A stretch of 64,000 nucleotides of DNA from Halorubrum lacusprofundi ATCC 49239 (lineage in GTDB: Archaea; Halobacteriota; Halobacteria; Halobacteriales; Haloferacaceae), in NCBI RefSeq assembly GCF_000022205.1, contig NC_012029.1, positions 2,356,001 to 2,420,000 on the forward strand, written 5' to 3'. The notes beneath the pieces are model-generated. The model was given only the letters and a program-made list of their open reading frames with translations, ran no database searches and was not told the origin of the DNA. Position numbers and translations under genes: made by a program. Shown in pieces: positions 44,178 to 52,832 of this stretch (within the stretch, counting starts at the first letter, position 1; each line of letters starts with the position of its first letter).

Positions 44178-44248
44178 GCGCGGTGGTCCAGGAGAGACGT
44201 CCCGCCAGACGCCTCTTTTAAGACCGCTCGCGCCCCAACGTTTCTCGT

Positions 44249-44491
44249 ATGACCCGCATCGAAGTCGAGTACTGCGTCCCGTGCGGCATGTTGAACCGCG
44301 CCCGAGATGTCTCGGAGGCGATCCTCAAGCAGTTCGGCGAGGAGATCGACGAAGTCGCGTTAGTGACCGGCGACGACGGTGTGTTCGTCGTGCGCGCCGA
44401 CGGCGAGGTCGTCTTCGACAAGACGGAAGACGAGTACGACGTGGACGCCATCGTGCGCGCGGTGAAACCGTATGTCGGCGCGGCGGCGTAA
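44249..44491 (+). CDS. Rdx/SelW-like redox protein
   Basis: An 80-residue thioredoxin-fold protein of the SelT/SelW/SelH (Rdx) family: VEYCVPCGMLNRARDVSEAIL has the redox pair Cys9/Cys12 (C-x-x-C), followed by the typical short strands GVFVVRADGEVVFDK and helix VDAIVRAVKPYV. No selenocysteine codon is involved. It sits between heme O synthase and a copper ATPase, so a thiol/copper role in oxidase assembly is plausible but only inferred. Confidence 0.9.
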   Translation: MTRIEVEYCVPCGMLNRARDVSEAILKQFGEEIDEVALVTGDDGVFVVRADGEVVFDKTEDEYDVDAIVRAVKPYVGAAA

Positions 44492-44531
44492 CGGCGTGAC
44501 CGGCTGACAGCCTCGCAGTCGCCTCCTTCCG

Positions 44532-46982
44532 CTACTCGCCTTTATAAACGGCTCGCGCGGAGTTCGACACCACGAGGAGGCTGCTCGTCCCCATCGCGAC
44601 CGCGGCGAAAAGTGGATTGAGGACCCCCGAGACGGCCATAGGGATCGCGACCGCGTTGTAGACGAACGCCCACCCGAGGTTCTGCTTGAGCCGGCGGTTC
44701 GTCCCGCGGGTGACTGCGAACAGTTCCGGAATTGCCGACAGGCGGTCCTCCAGCAGGACGGCGTCGGCAGCGTCGGCGGCCAGATCGGTCCCGCTCGCGA
44801 CGGAGATACCGATGTCGGCCGCCGCGAGCGCGGGCGCGTCGTTGCTCCCGTCGCCGACCATCGCGACGCGCTCGGTCGCGGTCAGGCGCCGAACCGTCTC
44901 GGCTTTCGCCTCCGGCGGGACCTCCGCGAACGTCTCGTCGATCGCGGGATGCTCCTCGAACCGGCGGGCCGCGGCCGGGGAGTCGCCGGTGAGCACGACC
45001 ACCCGGCGCCCGTCCGCCGCGAGGTCCTCGACGACCGCCTCCCAGCCCTCGCGCACCTCGTCGCCGACGACGAGAACGCCTCTGACGGCCCCGTCCCAGC
45101 CGACGTACACGGGGACGCGACCCGCCTCGCGAGCGTCCGCGCCGACCGCGTCAAGCGACTCGGACACGGCCCACGCGTCGCCCTCGAACAGCGACCGGTG
45201 ACCGACGACGACCTCGTCGCCGTCGATCCGTCCGGAGACGCCCCTGTCCGTGACCGTCACGTCCGCGGCCGCGGGCGACGGTTCGGTCGCGGCCCCCGTG
45301 CCGTCGTCCCTCGCCGCGCTGCCGTCGATCGCCGTGCCGCCGTCAGTCGCCGCGGCCGGGCGAGCGGCGATCCCGTCGCCTTCCGTCTCTTCTCCGCGCA
45401 CCCCCGCGACGATCGCCTCCGCGATCGGGTGGACCGAGGCGCGCTCCAGCGCCGCGGCCCGTTTCCGAACGGTCGCCGGGTCCGTTCCGTCCGTCTCGGC
45501 CCCGAGCAGCCGCATCTGCCCGTCGGTGAGGGTCCCGGTCTTGTCGAGCACGACCGTGTCGATGTCGGCCGCCTCCTCGAAGACGGCGTCGGAGACGATC
45601 ACGATCCCGCGCCGGGCCGCGTCGCGGATCCCGGCCGCGACCGCTAGCGGGGTTGCGAGTCCGAGCGCGCAGGGACACGAGACGATGAGCACCGTGAGTC
45701 CGACCAGCGCCGCCTCGGTCGGCGAGGCACCGAACGCGAGGGTCGCGCCGGCCGCGAGGACCGCGACCGCGACGACGAGGGGGACGAACACCGTCGCCAG
45801 CTTGTCGACGAGCCGCTGGATCCCCGACCGCGAGCTCTGGATCTCCCACAGCATCCGTACGAGCGTGTCGAGGGTACTCTCTGCGTCCTCGCCCACCTCG
45901 ACGACAATCGGGGCGTCGGTGACGACGGTGCCACCACGGACCGCGTCACCCTCGCGTTTCGTCGCCGGGAGCGACTCGCCGGTGACCAGGGCCTCGTCGA
46001 CCGCGGCAGCCCCCTCGGCGACGATCCCGTCGAACGGCACGCGCTCGCTGGGACGTACGAGCAGGCGATCGCCGGGGGCGACCGCGTCCGTCGCGACCGT
46101 CTCGCCCGCCTCGGTTCGGACCTCGCGGTCGGTCACAGTCGTGAGCTCCGAGAGTGCACCGGTCGCGCGCCGCTTGATCAGCGACTCGTAGTGGTTGCCG
46201 GCGGTGACCACCAGGATGACGGCGATCGTCACGTCGAAGTAGAGGTCGGTCCGGCCGAGGAACATCGCGAGGGTGCTGTACGCGTACGAGCTCACCGCCG
46301 CGATCGACACCAAGAGATCCATGTTCGGCTGGCGAGCGCGAAGGCTCACGTAGGCGCCACGCAGGATGGGGTATCCCGTATAAAACAGGACAATGGAGGC
46401 GAACACCCACACCTGCGTGAACAGGTACAGCCCCGAGACCCCGCCCAGATCGAGGAAGGGCTCGTAGCCGAAGTAGGTGGGATACAGGAAAACGACGTAC
46501 CACAGCATCGCCATCATCCCGAAGAAGCCGCCGCCGATCAGGAACCGGACGACCGCGTCGTCGCCCTCGGCGTCTGGGTCGGCGCGGTTACTTGCCGAGT
46601 ACCCCGCGACCGAGAGGCGCTCGGGGAGCTCGTCGGCGCCGACGGCGTCAGGGTCGTAGTCGACCCGGATCGTGTCGGTGGCGTAGCTCGCCTCCGCGGC
46701 CGCGACGCCCGCCTGCTCGCCCGCGGTCATTTCTAGGAATGACTCGCAGGTCGCACAGTGCATCCCATCGACGTGGAGGAACGTCGTCTCACCCTCGAAG
46801 TCGTCGTCCGGCTCCGCGTCCGGGCGCCGTTCCTCGACCTCGTCGAGCCCGTCGAGCCCTTCCGCGTCACCGAGCGATCTCGCGACGGCGAGACAGCCCC
46901 GACAGCAGAACTCGCCGTCGACGTCCGGGGCCGTATGGGGATCGTCCCCGGTCGGCAGGTCACAGAGTGTACAGGGTGGCAT
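44532..46982 (-). CDS. Copper-translocating P1B-type ATPase (FixI/CopA-like)
   Basis: An 816-residue P-type ATPase. N-terminal cysteine-rich part CTLCDLP plus EFCCRGCLAV (as in FixI/CcoI), then an HMA domain with HCATC (Cys76, Cys79). Eight or so membrane helices; the transport site is SCPCALG (436-438), phosphorylation Asp480 in DKTGTLTDG, actuator TGES, and hinge MVGDGSNDAPALA. An Ala/Gly-rich insert of about 50 residues lies in the nucleotide domain (around 520-580). FixI-type pumps export Cu(I) for CuB/CuA assembly of oxidases; the adjacent ba3 oxidase genes fit. Start MPPCTLC chosen over an in-frame ATG 24 nt upstream. Confidence 0.94.
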   Translation of the reverse strand: MPPCTLCDLPTGDDPHTAPDVDGEFCCRGCLAVARSLGDAEGLDGLDEVEERRPDAEPDDDFEGETTFLHVDGMHCATCESFLEMTAGEQAGVAAAEASYATDTIRVDYDPDAVGADELPERLSVAGYSASNRADPDAEGDDAVVRFLIGGGFFGMMAMLWYVVFLYPTYFGYEPFLDLGGVSGLYLFTQVWVFASIVLFYTGYPILRGAYVSLRARQPNMDLLVSIAAVSSYAYSTLAMFLGRTDLYFDVTIAVILVVTAGNHYESLIKRRATGALSELTTVTDREVRTEAGETVATDAVAPGDRLLVRPSERVPFDGIVAEGAAAVDEALVTGESLPATKREGDAVRGGTVVTDAPIVVEVGEDAESTLDTLVRMLWEIQSSRSGIQRLVDKLATVFVPLVVAVAVLAAGATLAFGASPTEAALVGLTVLIVSCPCALGLATPLAVAAGIRDAARRGIVIVSDAVFEEAADIDTVVLDKTGTLTDGQMRLLGAETDGTDPATVRKRAAALERASVHPIAEAIVAGVRGEETEGDGIAARPAAATDGGTAIDGSAARDDGTGAATEPSPAAADVTVTDRGVSGRIDGDEVVVGHRSLFEGDAWAVSESLDAVGADAREAGRVPVYVGWDGAVRGVLVVGDEVREGWEAVVEDLAADGRRVVVLTGDSPAAARRFEEHPAIDETFAEVPPEAKAETVRRLTATERVAMVGDGSNDAPALAAADIGISVASGTDLAADAADAVLLEDRLSAIPELFAVTRGTNRRLKQNLGWAFVYNAVAIPMAVSGVLNPLFAAVAMGTSSLLVVSNSARAVYKGE

Positions 46983-47082
46983 GTGTGTTCGCTTCAGAGG
47001 GTCCACAGGAGTGGTTCGTGGCTCGGATACGCCGAGTCCTGCTCGGCGCGATCTGGTCGCCGACTACGTCCGGTCCAGTCGA

Positions 47083-47292
47083 CTACGCCTGTTTCGGGTC
47101 CGCCGCGCCGTCGTCACCACCGCCGATCCCCGGCAGGCTCCCGCCGGTCGCCACTCGGAGGCTCGCCCAGATGAGCAGCACATTCACCAGCGTGATCGCG
47201 ACGAAGATCTCCGATCGGTCCGCGATGAACACCGCCGCGGGGACGAGCCCGCCGAGCACTAAGAGTACGGCCTGTTGGAGCGAGAAGTTCAT
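47083..47292 (-). CDS. Small two-helix membrane protein next to ba3 oxidase genes
   Basis: A 69-residue protein starting MNFSLQQAVLLVLGGLVP, with a second helix EIFVAITLVNVLLIWASLRV and a Gly/Asp-rich tail. It is divergent from the oxidase operon and 100 bp downstream of the ATPase start. A TATA-like TATATAT at about 47318-47324 precedes it. The longer frame upstream passes through the oxidase promoter and is rejected. Possibly an oxidase accessory subunit or assembly factor, by location only. Confidence 0.7.
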   Translation of the reverse strand: MNFSLQQAVLLVLGGLVPAAVFIADRSEIFVAITLVNVLLIWASLRVATGGSLPGIGGGDDGAADPKQA

Positions 47293-47389
47293 GCCGTAAC
47301 CAACGGCCGGCCGAACATATATAACACCCGTGTTTTCAGGGTCCGAGAACGGATAGACGTTATATGGTTCCTTATCAATAACGGGGCCC

Positions 47390-47596
47390 ATGGGCCGAAA
47401 CGAGGCCGCACACGCGCCCGCAGACGACGTGAGCGGTGACACAGTGAGCGGTGACACAGTGAGCGGTGACACAGAGGAGTTCGATCCGATCGGAACCCTC
47501 ACTCTCATCGGGATATATTTCGTTATCCTGGTGCTTTCGTGGGTGTACATCTACTACATCGAGTTCCTCGGCCGCGATCTGGTCGTTGTGGGGTGA
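47390..47596 (+). CDS. Single-helix small subunit of ba3-type oxidase (CbaD/subunit IIa-like)
   Basis: A 68-residue protein: hydrophilic N terminus with three perfect VSGDT repeats, then DPIGTLTLIGIYFVILVLSW-type helix (about 33-58) and a short end GRDLVVVG. Single-helix small subunits precede subunit II in ba3 oxidase operons (Thermus subunit IIa, Natronomonas CbaD). TATA-like GTTATATGG at 47359-47367 lies 23-31 nt upstream. Subunit II starts eight bases after its stop. Confidence 0.8.
   Translation: MGRNEAAHAPADDVSGDTVSGDTVSGDTEEFDPIGTLTLIGIYFVILVLSWVYIYYIEFLGRDLVVVG
47429..47473. repeat. 15-bp perfect tandem repeat, three copies
   Basis: Three identical 15-bp units (starting GTGAGCGG) at 47429-47443, 47444-47458 and 47459-47473 encode VSGDT three times in the small oxidase subunit. 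The unit keeps the frame, and each copy contains a GTG codon. Perfect identity implies recent expansion. Confidence 0.95.
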
Positions 47597-47603
47597 TCAT
47601 TGT

Positions 47604-48119
47604 ATGCACATTCACGCCTACGAGAAGATCTGGCTCGCGGTATCGGTGCTCCTGATACTGTTCCTCATCGGGTCGGTCACGTACGGCGCCGTCGGTCCCG
47701 GCGTCGCGATGGTGAGCGACACCGAACCGGCGATCGATTCCGGCGGGCTCGACGAGGACGAGCGGTTCTCGGAGCCCCGTGTCGAACAGGTCGGTGAAAA
47801 CGAGTACGCGGCGTACGTCGTCGCCCGTCAGTTCACCTTCCAGCCCGACCCGATCGTCGTGCCAGCGAACAGCACCGTGACGTTCTACGTCACCTCCGCG
47901 GACGTGATCCACGGCTTCGAGGTCGTCGGAACGAACGCCAACGCGATGGTCGTTCCCGGCGAAGTCTCTGAGCTCACCGTCAAAGTCGAAGAACCGCAGG
48001 AGTACGGCCTCATCTGCAACGAGTACTGCGGCGCCGGTCACCACGTTATGGAAGGAAAAGTCAACGTCGTCAGTCAGGCGGAGTACGAGGATCGAACCAG
48101 CGGAGGTGATGGCGAATGA
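47604..48119 (+). CDS. cbaB: Cytochrome c oxidase subunit II, ba3 type (CuA)
   Basis: A 171-residue protein with one N-terminal membrane helix (about 8-30) and an exported cupredoxin domain. CuA ligands are complete: His103 (DVIHGFEV), Cys138, Glu140, Cys142, His146 and Met149 in CNEYCGAGHHVM. The short length with a single helix is the B-family (ba3) form, not the two-helix A-family. Electrons arrive from halocyanin or a similar blue copper protein in haloarchaea. Its TGA overlaps the ATG of subunit I. Confidence 0.95.
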   Translation: MHIHAYEKIWLAVSVLLILFLIGSVTYGAVGPGVAMVSDTEPAIDSGGLDEDERFSEPRVEQVGENEYAAYVVARQFTFQPDPIVVPANSTVTFYVTSADVIHGFEVVGTNANAMVVPGEVSELTVKVEEPQEYGLICNEYCGAGHHVMEGKVNVVSQAEYEDRTSGGDGE

Positions 48120-49909
48120 GCGAGGCGATCGAAGGCGATCGGACGTTCGTCGACAAGTTCCCCGAAGAGGCGCGGATCGTTCGTGCCGCTCTTCTCAGCT
48201 CCTTCTTCGCGCTCACGCTCGGCGCGATCTTCGGGATCATCCAGACGCTCCATCGCACCGACGTCTTCCGGGGAATCATCTCCTCCACCGACTACTACAC
48301 ATCGCTCACCGCGCACGGTGTGTTCCTCGCGCTCAGCTTCACGACGTTCTTCCTCGTCGGGCTGTTCACATGGGCGGTCGTGCGGAGCCTTGATCGGCCG
48401 CTGATCAACACCAAAATCACCTGGACGTGGTACGGACTCATGGCTGTCGGGATGACGATGACCGGTATCTCGATCCTCGCCGGATTCGTCGATTCGATCG
48501 ACATGAGCGCGGACGTGCTGTTCACCTTCTACGCACCGCTACAGGCACACCCCATGTTCTACGCGGGGCTCGCCGTGTTCATCGTCGGGTCGTGGATCGC
48601 CGGCGCCGACTTCTTCCGGACGTGGCTCGCGTGGAAGCGTGAGAATCCCGACGAGCGGATCCCGCTGCAGACGTTCATGGTGCTGACGACGATGGCGATG
48701 TGGTACATCGCGTCGTCGGCTGTGGCGGCATCGGTGCTCATCTTCCTGCTGCCATGGTCGCTCGGACTGATCGATCAGGTGAACCCGACGCTGACCCGGA
48801 CGCTGTTCTGGTTCTTCGGCCACCCGGTCGTGTACTTCTGGCTGATGCCGGCGTACCTGCTGTGGTACACCGTTCTCCCGAAGATCGCCGGCGGGCGGCT
48901 GTTCAGTGACCCGCTCGCCCGCGTCGTGTTCGTGCTGTTCCTCCTGCTGTCGACTCCGGTCGGGATTCACCACCAGTACCTCGACCCCGGAATCGCGGAG
49001 GGGTTCAAGTTCATCTCGATGACGAACACGATGTTCCTCCTGTTGCCGAGCCTGCTCACCGCGTTCACGGTCGTGGCGAGCGTGGAGTACGGCGCCCGCC
49101 AGCGCGGTGGGACCGGCCTCCTCGGCTGGCTCACCGACCTCCCGTGGCGGAAGCCCGAGTTCACCGGGATGATGCTGGCGGGCCTGATGTTCGCCGCCGG
49201 CGGCTTCTCCGGGATGGTGAACGCCGGGATGAACATCAACTACATGATCCACAACACGATCTGGGTCCCGGGCCACTTCCACCTCACCGTGGGGACCGCG
49301 GTCGCGCTCACCTTCATGGCGGCCACCTACTGGATCTGGCCGCAGATCACTAACAAGCCGATCTACAGCCGGTCGATCGGGCTGTTCCAGGTCGTACTCT
49401 GGTTTATCGGCATGGCACTGATGTCGAACGCGATGCACGCGCAGGGGATCTTGGGCGCCCCGCGGCGGACCGCAGAGCCGGAGTACTCCGGGTTCGACTA
49501 CCCGACGATGTTCGGCGGGTTCGAGGAGCTCAATATCCAGATCGCGATCGGCGGGACGCTGCTTTTCGTCTCGACGGTCCTGTTCATCGGGAACCTCGTG
49601 CTCACGATGGGGAACCCGAAGGTCTCCGGGCTCGCGGAGTCGCTGCCGCCGGCGCTGTCCGGTCCCGACGACGCGCCGCAGGTGCTTGACAACCTCCGGC
49701 TGTGGTTCGGAATCGCGCTCACGCTCGTCGTGCTCGCGTACGCGCTCCCGCTTGCAGCGATCATCAACCGCGGCGGGCTCCTCGGGCCGGGTGTCGGCAC
49801 GTACCCGGTGTGGCTTGTGCCCGCGCTCGACGCGCTCGCAAACGCGGTGACGCCACTACTCGGCGCAATCGGCGACGCGTCGACCTCGCTCGTCGAGGTG
49901 GTTCGATGA
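48116..49909 (+). CDS. cbaA: Cytochrome c oxidase subunit I, ba3 type
   Basis: A 597-residue heme-copper oxidase of the B family with about 13 membrane helices. Ligands: His67 (TAHGVF) for low-spin heme b, His236 and Tyr240 (FGHPVVYFW, the cross-linked pair), His285/His286 (GIHHQ) for CuB, His387 and His389 (PGHFHLTVG) for the two hemes. The A-family D-channel motif is absent, as in ba3 enzymes. Reduces O2 to water and pumps protons. ATGA overlaps on both sides tie it to subunit II and to the CbaC-like gene. Confidence 0.97.
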   Translation: MSEAIEGDRTFVDKFPEEARIVRAALLSSFFALTLGAIFGIIQTLHRTDVFRGIISSTDYYTSLTAHGVFLALSFTTFFLVGLFTWAVVRSLDRPLINTKITWTWYGLMAVGMTMTGISILAGFVDSIDMSADVLFTFYAPLQAHPMFYAGLAVFIVGSWIAGADFFRTWLAWKRENPDERIPLQTFMVLTTMAMWYIASSAVAASVLIFLLPWSLGLIDQVNPTLTRTLFWFFGHPVVYFWLMPAYLLWYTVLPKIAGGRLFSDPLARVVFVLFLLLSTPVGIHHQYLDPGIAEGFKFISMTNTMFLLLPSLLTAFTVVASVEYGARQRGGTGLLGWLTDLPWRKPEFTGMMLAGLMFAAGGFSGMVNAGMNINYMIHNTIWVPGHFHLTVGTAVALTFMAATYWIWPQITNKPIYSRSIGLFQVVLWFIGMALMSNAMHAQGILGAPRRTAEPEYSGFDYPTMFGGFEELNIQIAIGGTLLFVSTVLFIGNLVLTMGNPKVSGLAESLPPALSGPDDAPQVLDNLRLWFGIALTLVVLAYALPLAAIINRGGLLGPGVGTYPVWLVPALDALANAVTPLLGAIGDASTSLVEVVR

Positions 49910-50121
49910 CCGTCGACGTGAGCCGCGGCGGGCTCTTAGTGACACTCGCGATCTTCAGTGTGATCATCTACGAGCTCCGGACAGTGCTCGACTTCATCGG
50001 CATCGAGCTGCCGCTGATTCCGTACATGGCCGGTGTCTTCATCCTCGCCGGCGTGACGGTCTGGTTCATCACGCTCAAGGGAGGCTGGCGAACTGATACC
50101 GAGAGCGACGAGCCGACGTAG
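49906..50121 (+). CDS. CbaC-like small membrane subunit of ba3 oxidase
   Basis: A 71-residue protein starting MTVDVSRGGLLVTLAIFSV, with two hydrophobic segments (about 9-27 and 38-58) and a polar end RTDTESDEPT. Its ATG overlaps the TGA of subunit I. Haloarchaeal ba3 operons carry a small gene of this type at this place (CbaC). Likely a structural or assembly subunit; no cofactor ligands are visible. Confidence 0.78.
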   Translation: MTVDVSRGGLLVTLAIFSVIIYELRTVLDFIGIELPLIPYMAGVFILAGVTVWFITLKGGWRTDTESDEPT

Positions 50122-50236
50122 CGACGCGTCGATACCGCTTCGCTCTATTTCGAGACGGCAATCGGCCGTTTTTTGCGCTTCCGCTGACCTCACCGGTGAC
50201 CACGGTAGTTATGTATATATAGCGCAAGACACATGC

Positions 50237-50488
50237 ATGGACGGAACACGCGTCACGGTTCAGTGTCGCAACTGTTCGCTCGCGGCGACGTACGACAGGC
50301 TCCGAGACGCCCGAACAGCTGTGGACGACCATGAGTCGACGACCGGTCACGACGTCCGGTGGGAGATCGAGTCGCTCGATGCAGGCGTCTCGCAGGCGGG
50401 CGCAGACGCAGGCGTCTGCGGTCGTCCGGGGTGCGCGAACGAGGACTCGCCGCTCGTCGACCCGGAACCGCCGGAACCCGAGTCGTAG
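50237..50488 (+). CDS. Small zinc-motif protein (DUF7542-like)
   Basis: An 83-residue protein starting MDGTRVTVQCRNCSLAATYD. A CxxC at the start, DDHESTTGHDVRWEIE in the middle with two His, and GVCGRPGCANEDSPLV near the end with two more Cys suggest one or two zinc sites. The pattern fits a conserved haloarchaeal family (DUF7542, from memory). TATA box TATATATAG at 50213-50221 is 16-24 nt before the ATG at 50237. No link to the flanking oxidase or sulfur genes is evident. Confidence 0.78.
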   Translation: MDGTRVTVQCRNCSLAATYDRLRDARTAVDDHESTTGHDVRWEIESLDAGVSQAGADAGVCGRPGCANEDSPLVDPEPPEPES

Positions 50489-50654
50489 CCGAAACACCGT
50501 CGGAACCGTCGTCAGAGCCGTCGTTAGGATTGTCGACGACCTCACCGCCGAACCCGTGAGTCGATTGTGGTATAAATATGTTCTGAGCATTTCTTTATAT
50601 TGGAACCACCACACAATATTAACTCCGCGGAGAGCAAAGGATCGCCTGTAACCC

Positions 50655-50897
50655 ATGTCCGATATCGACATCGAACCCACAGACACCGTCGACGCCCGCG
50701 GAGCCGCCTGTCCCGGACCGCTCATGGACCTCATCGGTCGAGTCCGATCCGCCAGCTCCGGGGACGTCATCTTGCTCTTGAGCGACAACGATCAGTCGTT
50801 GACCGACGTCTCCGAGTGGGTCGACGAGACCGACAACGAACTGCTCGCGGTCGACGAATCGGGCGACGACTACGGCTTCTACGTGGAGGTCGCGTGA
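50655..50897 (+). CDS. tusA: TusA-family sulfur carrier
   Basis: An 80-residue TusA/SirA protein. The persulfide-carrying Cys19 is in ARGAACPGPLMDLIG (CPxP motif), followed by the GDVILLLSDN strand and a helix SLTDVSEWVDETDN. It accepts and passes sulfane sulfur between enzymes. It lies one base upstream of a sulfide:quinone-reductase-like flavoprotein gene; together they form the left arm of a sulfur cluster. TATA-like TTTATATTG near 50593-50601 (leader about 55 nt). A second TusA is at 54441. Confidence 0.93.
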   Translation: MSDIDIEPTDTVDARGAACPGPLMDLIGRVRSASSGDVILLLSDNDQSLTDVSEWVDETDNELLAVDESGDDYGFYVEVA

Positions 50898-50898
50898 G

Positions 50899-52050
50899 AT
50901 GACCGACCGTATCGCCATCCTCGGGGGTGGCACGGGCGGAACGGTGCTCGCGAACAACCTCGCGGACCGGCTCGCCCTGGAGATTGACGCCGGCGACGTC
51001 GAGGTGACGCTGATCAACGACGACCCGGACCACGTGTACAAGCCGGTGTGGCTGTACGTCCCGTTCGGCCAGCGCGAGCCCGCCGACGGGCGCCGACCCC
51101 TCCGCGACCTCGTCGACGACCGGGTCGACGTCGCGATCGACCGGGTGACCGAGATCGACACAGACGCAAAGGAACTCGCGCTCCGTGACGGCTCCGGACC
51201 GCTCGGCTACGACCACCTCGTCGTCGCGACGGGCTCGACGCTCGCCGACGACGAGATTCCGGGGCTCGCAGCGGGCGGCCACGACTACTACTCGGAGTCC
51301 GGCGCACTGGCGCTCAGAGACGAACTCCTCTCGATGACCGAGGGCCACCTCGTGTTGAGTGTCGTCGGCACGCCGCACATGTGCCCGGCGGCGCCGCTGG
51401 AGTTCGTCTTCATGGCGGACAGCTGGTTCCGTCAGCGTGGGCTCCGCGACGACATCGAGATCACGTACACGTACCCGATCAACCGCGTCCACGGCAACCC
51501 CCAGATCGGCGAGTGGGCGGACCCGATAATGGCGGAGCGGGACATCAACACGGAGACGTTCTTCAACGCCGAGTCGGTCGACCCGGACGCGAAGACGATC
51601 ACCTCCATGGAGGGGACGGAACTCGACTACGACCTGTTGGCCGCGATCCCGCCACACCGCGGCGTCGACGTGGTCGACGAGGCAGGGCTGGGCGATCGTG
51701 GCTGGGTCGACGTGGATAAACACACCTTAGAGGCCGAGACGGCAGACAACGTGTACGCGCTCGGCGACGCCGCGACGACCGGCGTCCCGAAGGCGGGAAG
51801 CGTCGCCCACTATCAGGCAGGCGTCGTGGCACAGCGGCTTGAAAGCGAGATCCGCGGTCGGCCCGCAACCGCGACGTACGACGGAAAGACGCTCTGTTTC
51901 ATCGAGACGGGGATGGACGCCGCCTCGTTCGTCGAGTTCGACTACGAGAACCCGCCGTCGCCGGCGCCCCCCCTCCGAGAAGCTCCACTGGTCGAAGCTG
52001 GCGTACAACGAGTCCTACTGGCTCACCGCACGGGGGTTGCTCTGAGATGA
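50899..52050 (+). CDS. Sulfide:quinone-oxidoreductase-like FAD protein, C terminus frameshifted
   Basis: As sequenced, 383 residues. N-terminal FAD site IAILGGGTGGTVLANNLADRL, LVVATGSTLADDEIPG, Cys-containing GTPHMCPAAPLEF, and the second FAD motif ADNVYALGDAATTGVPKAGS place it in the SQR/FCSD group of flavoproteins, oxidising sulfide or persulfide and reducing quinone. At 51967-51973 there is a run of seven C. Removing one restores PPSEKLHWSKLAYNESYWLT, typical for the end of this family, with a stop at 52043-52045, one base before the next ATG. The sequenced frame instead gives an unrelated Arg/Val-rich tail to 52050. Sequence error or recent or reversible mutation. Confidence 0.85.
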   Translation: MTDRIAILGGGTGGTVLANNLADRLALEIDAGDVEVTLINDDPDHVYKPVWLYVPFGQREPADGRRPLRDLVDDRVDVAIDRVTEIDTDAKELALRDGSGPLGYDHLVVATGSTLADDEIPGLAAGGHDYYSESGALALRDELLSMTEGHLVLSVVGTPHMCPAAPLEFVFMADSWFRQRGLRDDIEITYTYPINRVHGNPQIGEWADPIMAERDINTETFFNAESVDPDAKTITSMEGTELDYDLLAAIPPHRGVDVVDEAGLGDRGWVDVDKHTLEAETADNVYALGDAATTGVPKAGSVAHYQAGVVAQRLESEIRGRPATATYDGKTLCFIETGMDAASFVEFDYENPPSPAPPLREAPLVEAGVQRVLLAHRTGVALR

Positions 52051-52694
52051 CGGGTGACGACCCCGAAAGCGGAGGAGAGGATCTCGACCGCGACGACCTC
52101 GAATCGATCGTCGCCGAGAATCCAGAGGCGGTCGCGACGTTCATCGACCGGCTCGATGCGGTCAACGAGTTCCTCGACGTGGTTGCACTCGGTGAGGGCG
52201 CGCTCACCGACGAGATGGTCGTCGAACTCGCGGGCACGGCCTCGACGCTCGCGGAATCGGCGGACGGGCTCGCGACCGACGAGACCGTGGCACTCGCCGA
52301 GACCGTCGGCGGGAACGGCGCGGAGCTTCGCGAGGCGATGGAGACGCTGATCGCGCTTCAGCGAAGCGGGACGCTGGACGAGCTCGCGGAGGTCGCGGAA
52401 GTGGGATCGCTCGCAACCGCCGCGCTCGACGACGAGATGGTCCGCTCGCTGGCCGGAACGGGCTCCGCGCTCGGCGAGGTGGCAGACACCGCCGCGGACG
52501 ACGACACCCGCGATGGGCTGAAGACGCTGTTGGCGGGGGTCGGCGCCGCCCAACGGAGCGATCCGGAATCAGTGGGCGCACTTGGGCTCGCGCGGGGGAT
52601 CCGCGATCCGGAGGTCCAGTACGGGCTCGGCTACGTGCTCGCGATCTCGAAGGCGATCGGGCGAGAACGCGCGGAGACCGACGACGACGTGTGA
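52047..52694 (+). CDS. DUF1641 protein
   Basis: A 215-residue, acidic, mostly helical protein of the DUF1641 family. It contains an internal duplication: LTDEMVVELAGTASTLAESAD (about 49-69) and LDDEMVRSLAGTGSALGEVAD (about 129-149). The conserved family end GLARGIRDPEVQYGLGYVLAISKAIG is present. DUF1641 proteins are usually encoded beside SQR-like flavoproteins or formate-dehydrogenase-like genes; here it follows the flavoprotein by one base in the restored frame, so a partner or membrane-adapter role is a fair guess. Confidence 0.85.
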   Translation: MTGDDPESGGEDLDRDDLESIVAENPEAVATFIDRLDAVNEFLDVVALGEGALTDEMVVELAGTASTLAESADGLATDETVALAETVGGNGAELREAMETLIALQRSGTLDELAEVAEVGSLATAALDDEMVRSLAGTGSALGEVADTAADDDTRDGLKTLLAGVGAAQRSDPESVGALGLARGIRDPEVQYGLGYVLAISKAIGRERAETDDDV

Positions 52695-52832
52695 GATCGC
52701 TGGTAGCGTCCGCACCGGTCGCCGCACCTCTTTCATCGTTCTCCCTGCTACGCCCGTCACACCGGGTCCGAGCCGTCGACCGCCGCAGTCGAACCACCTG
52801 ACTTTTTGATCGCTCGGAGCGTCGGCAGAGGC

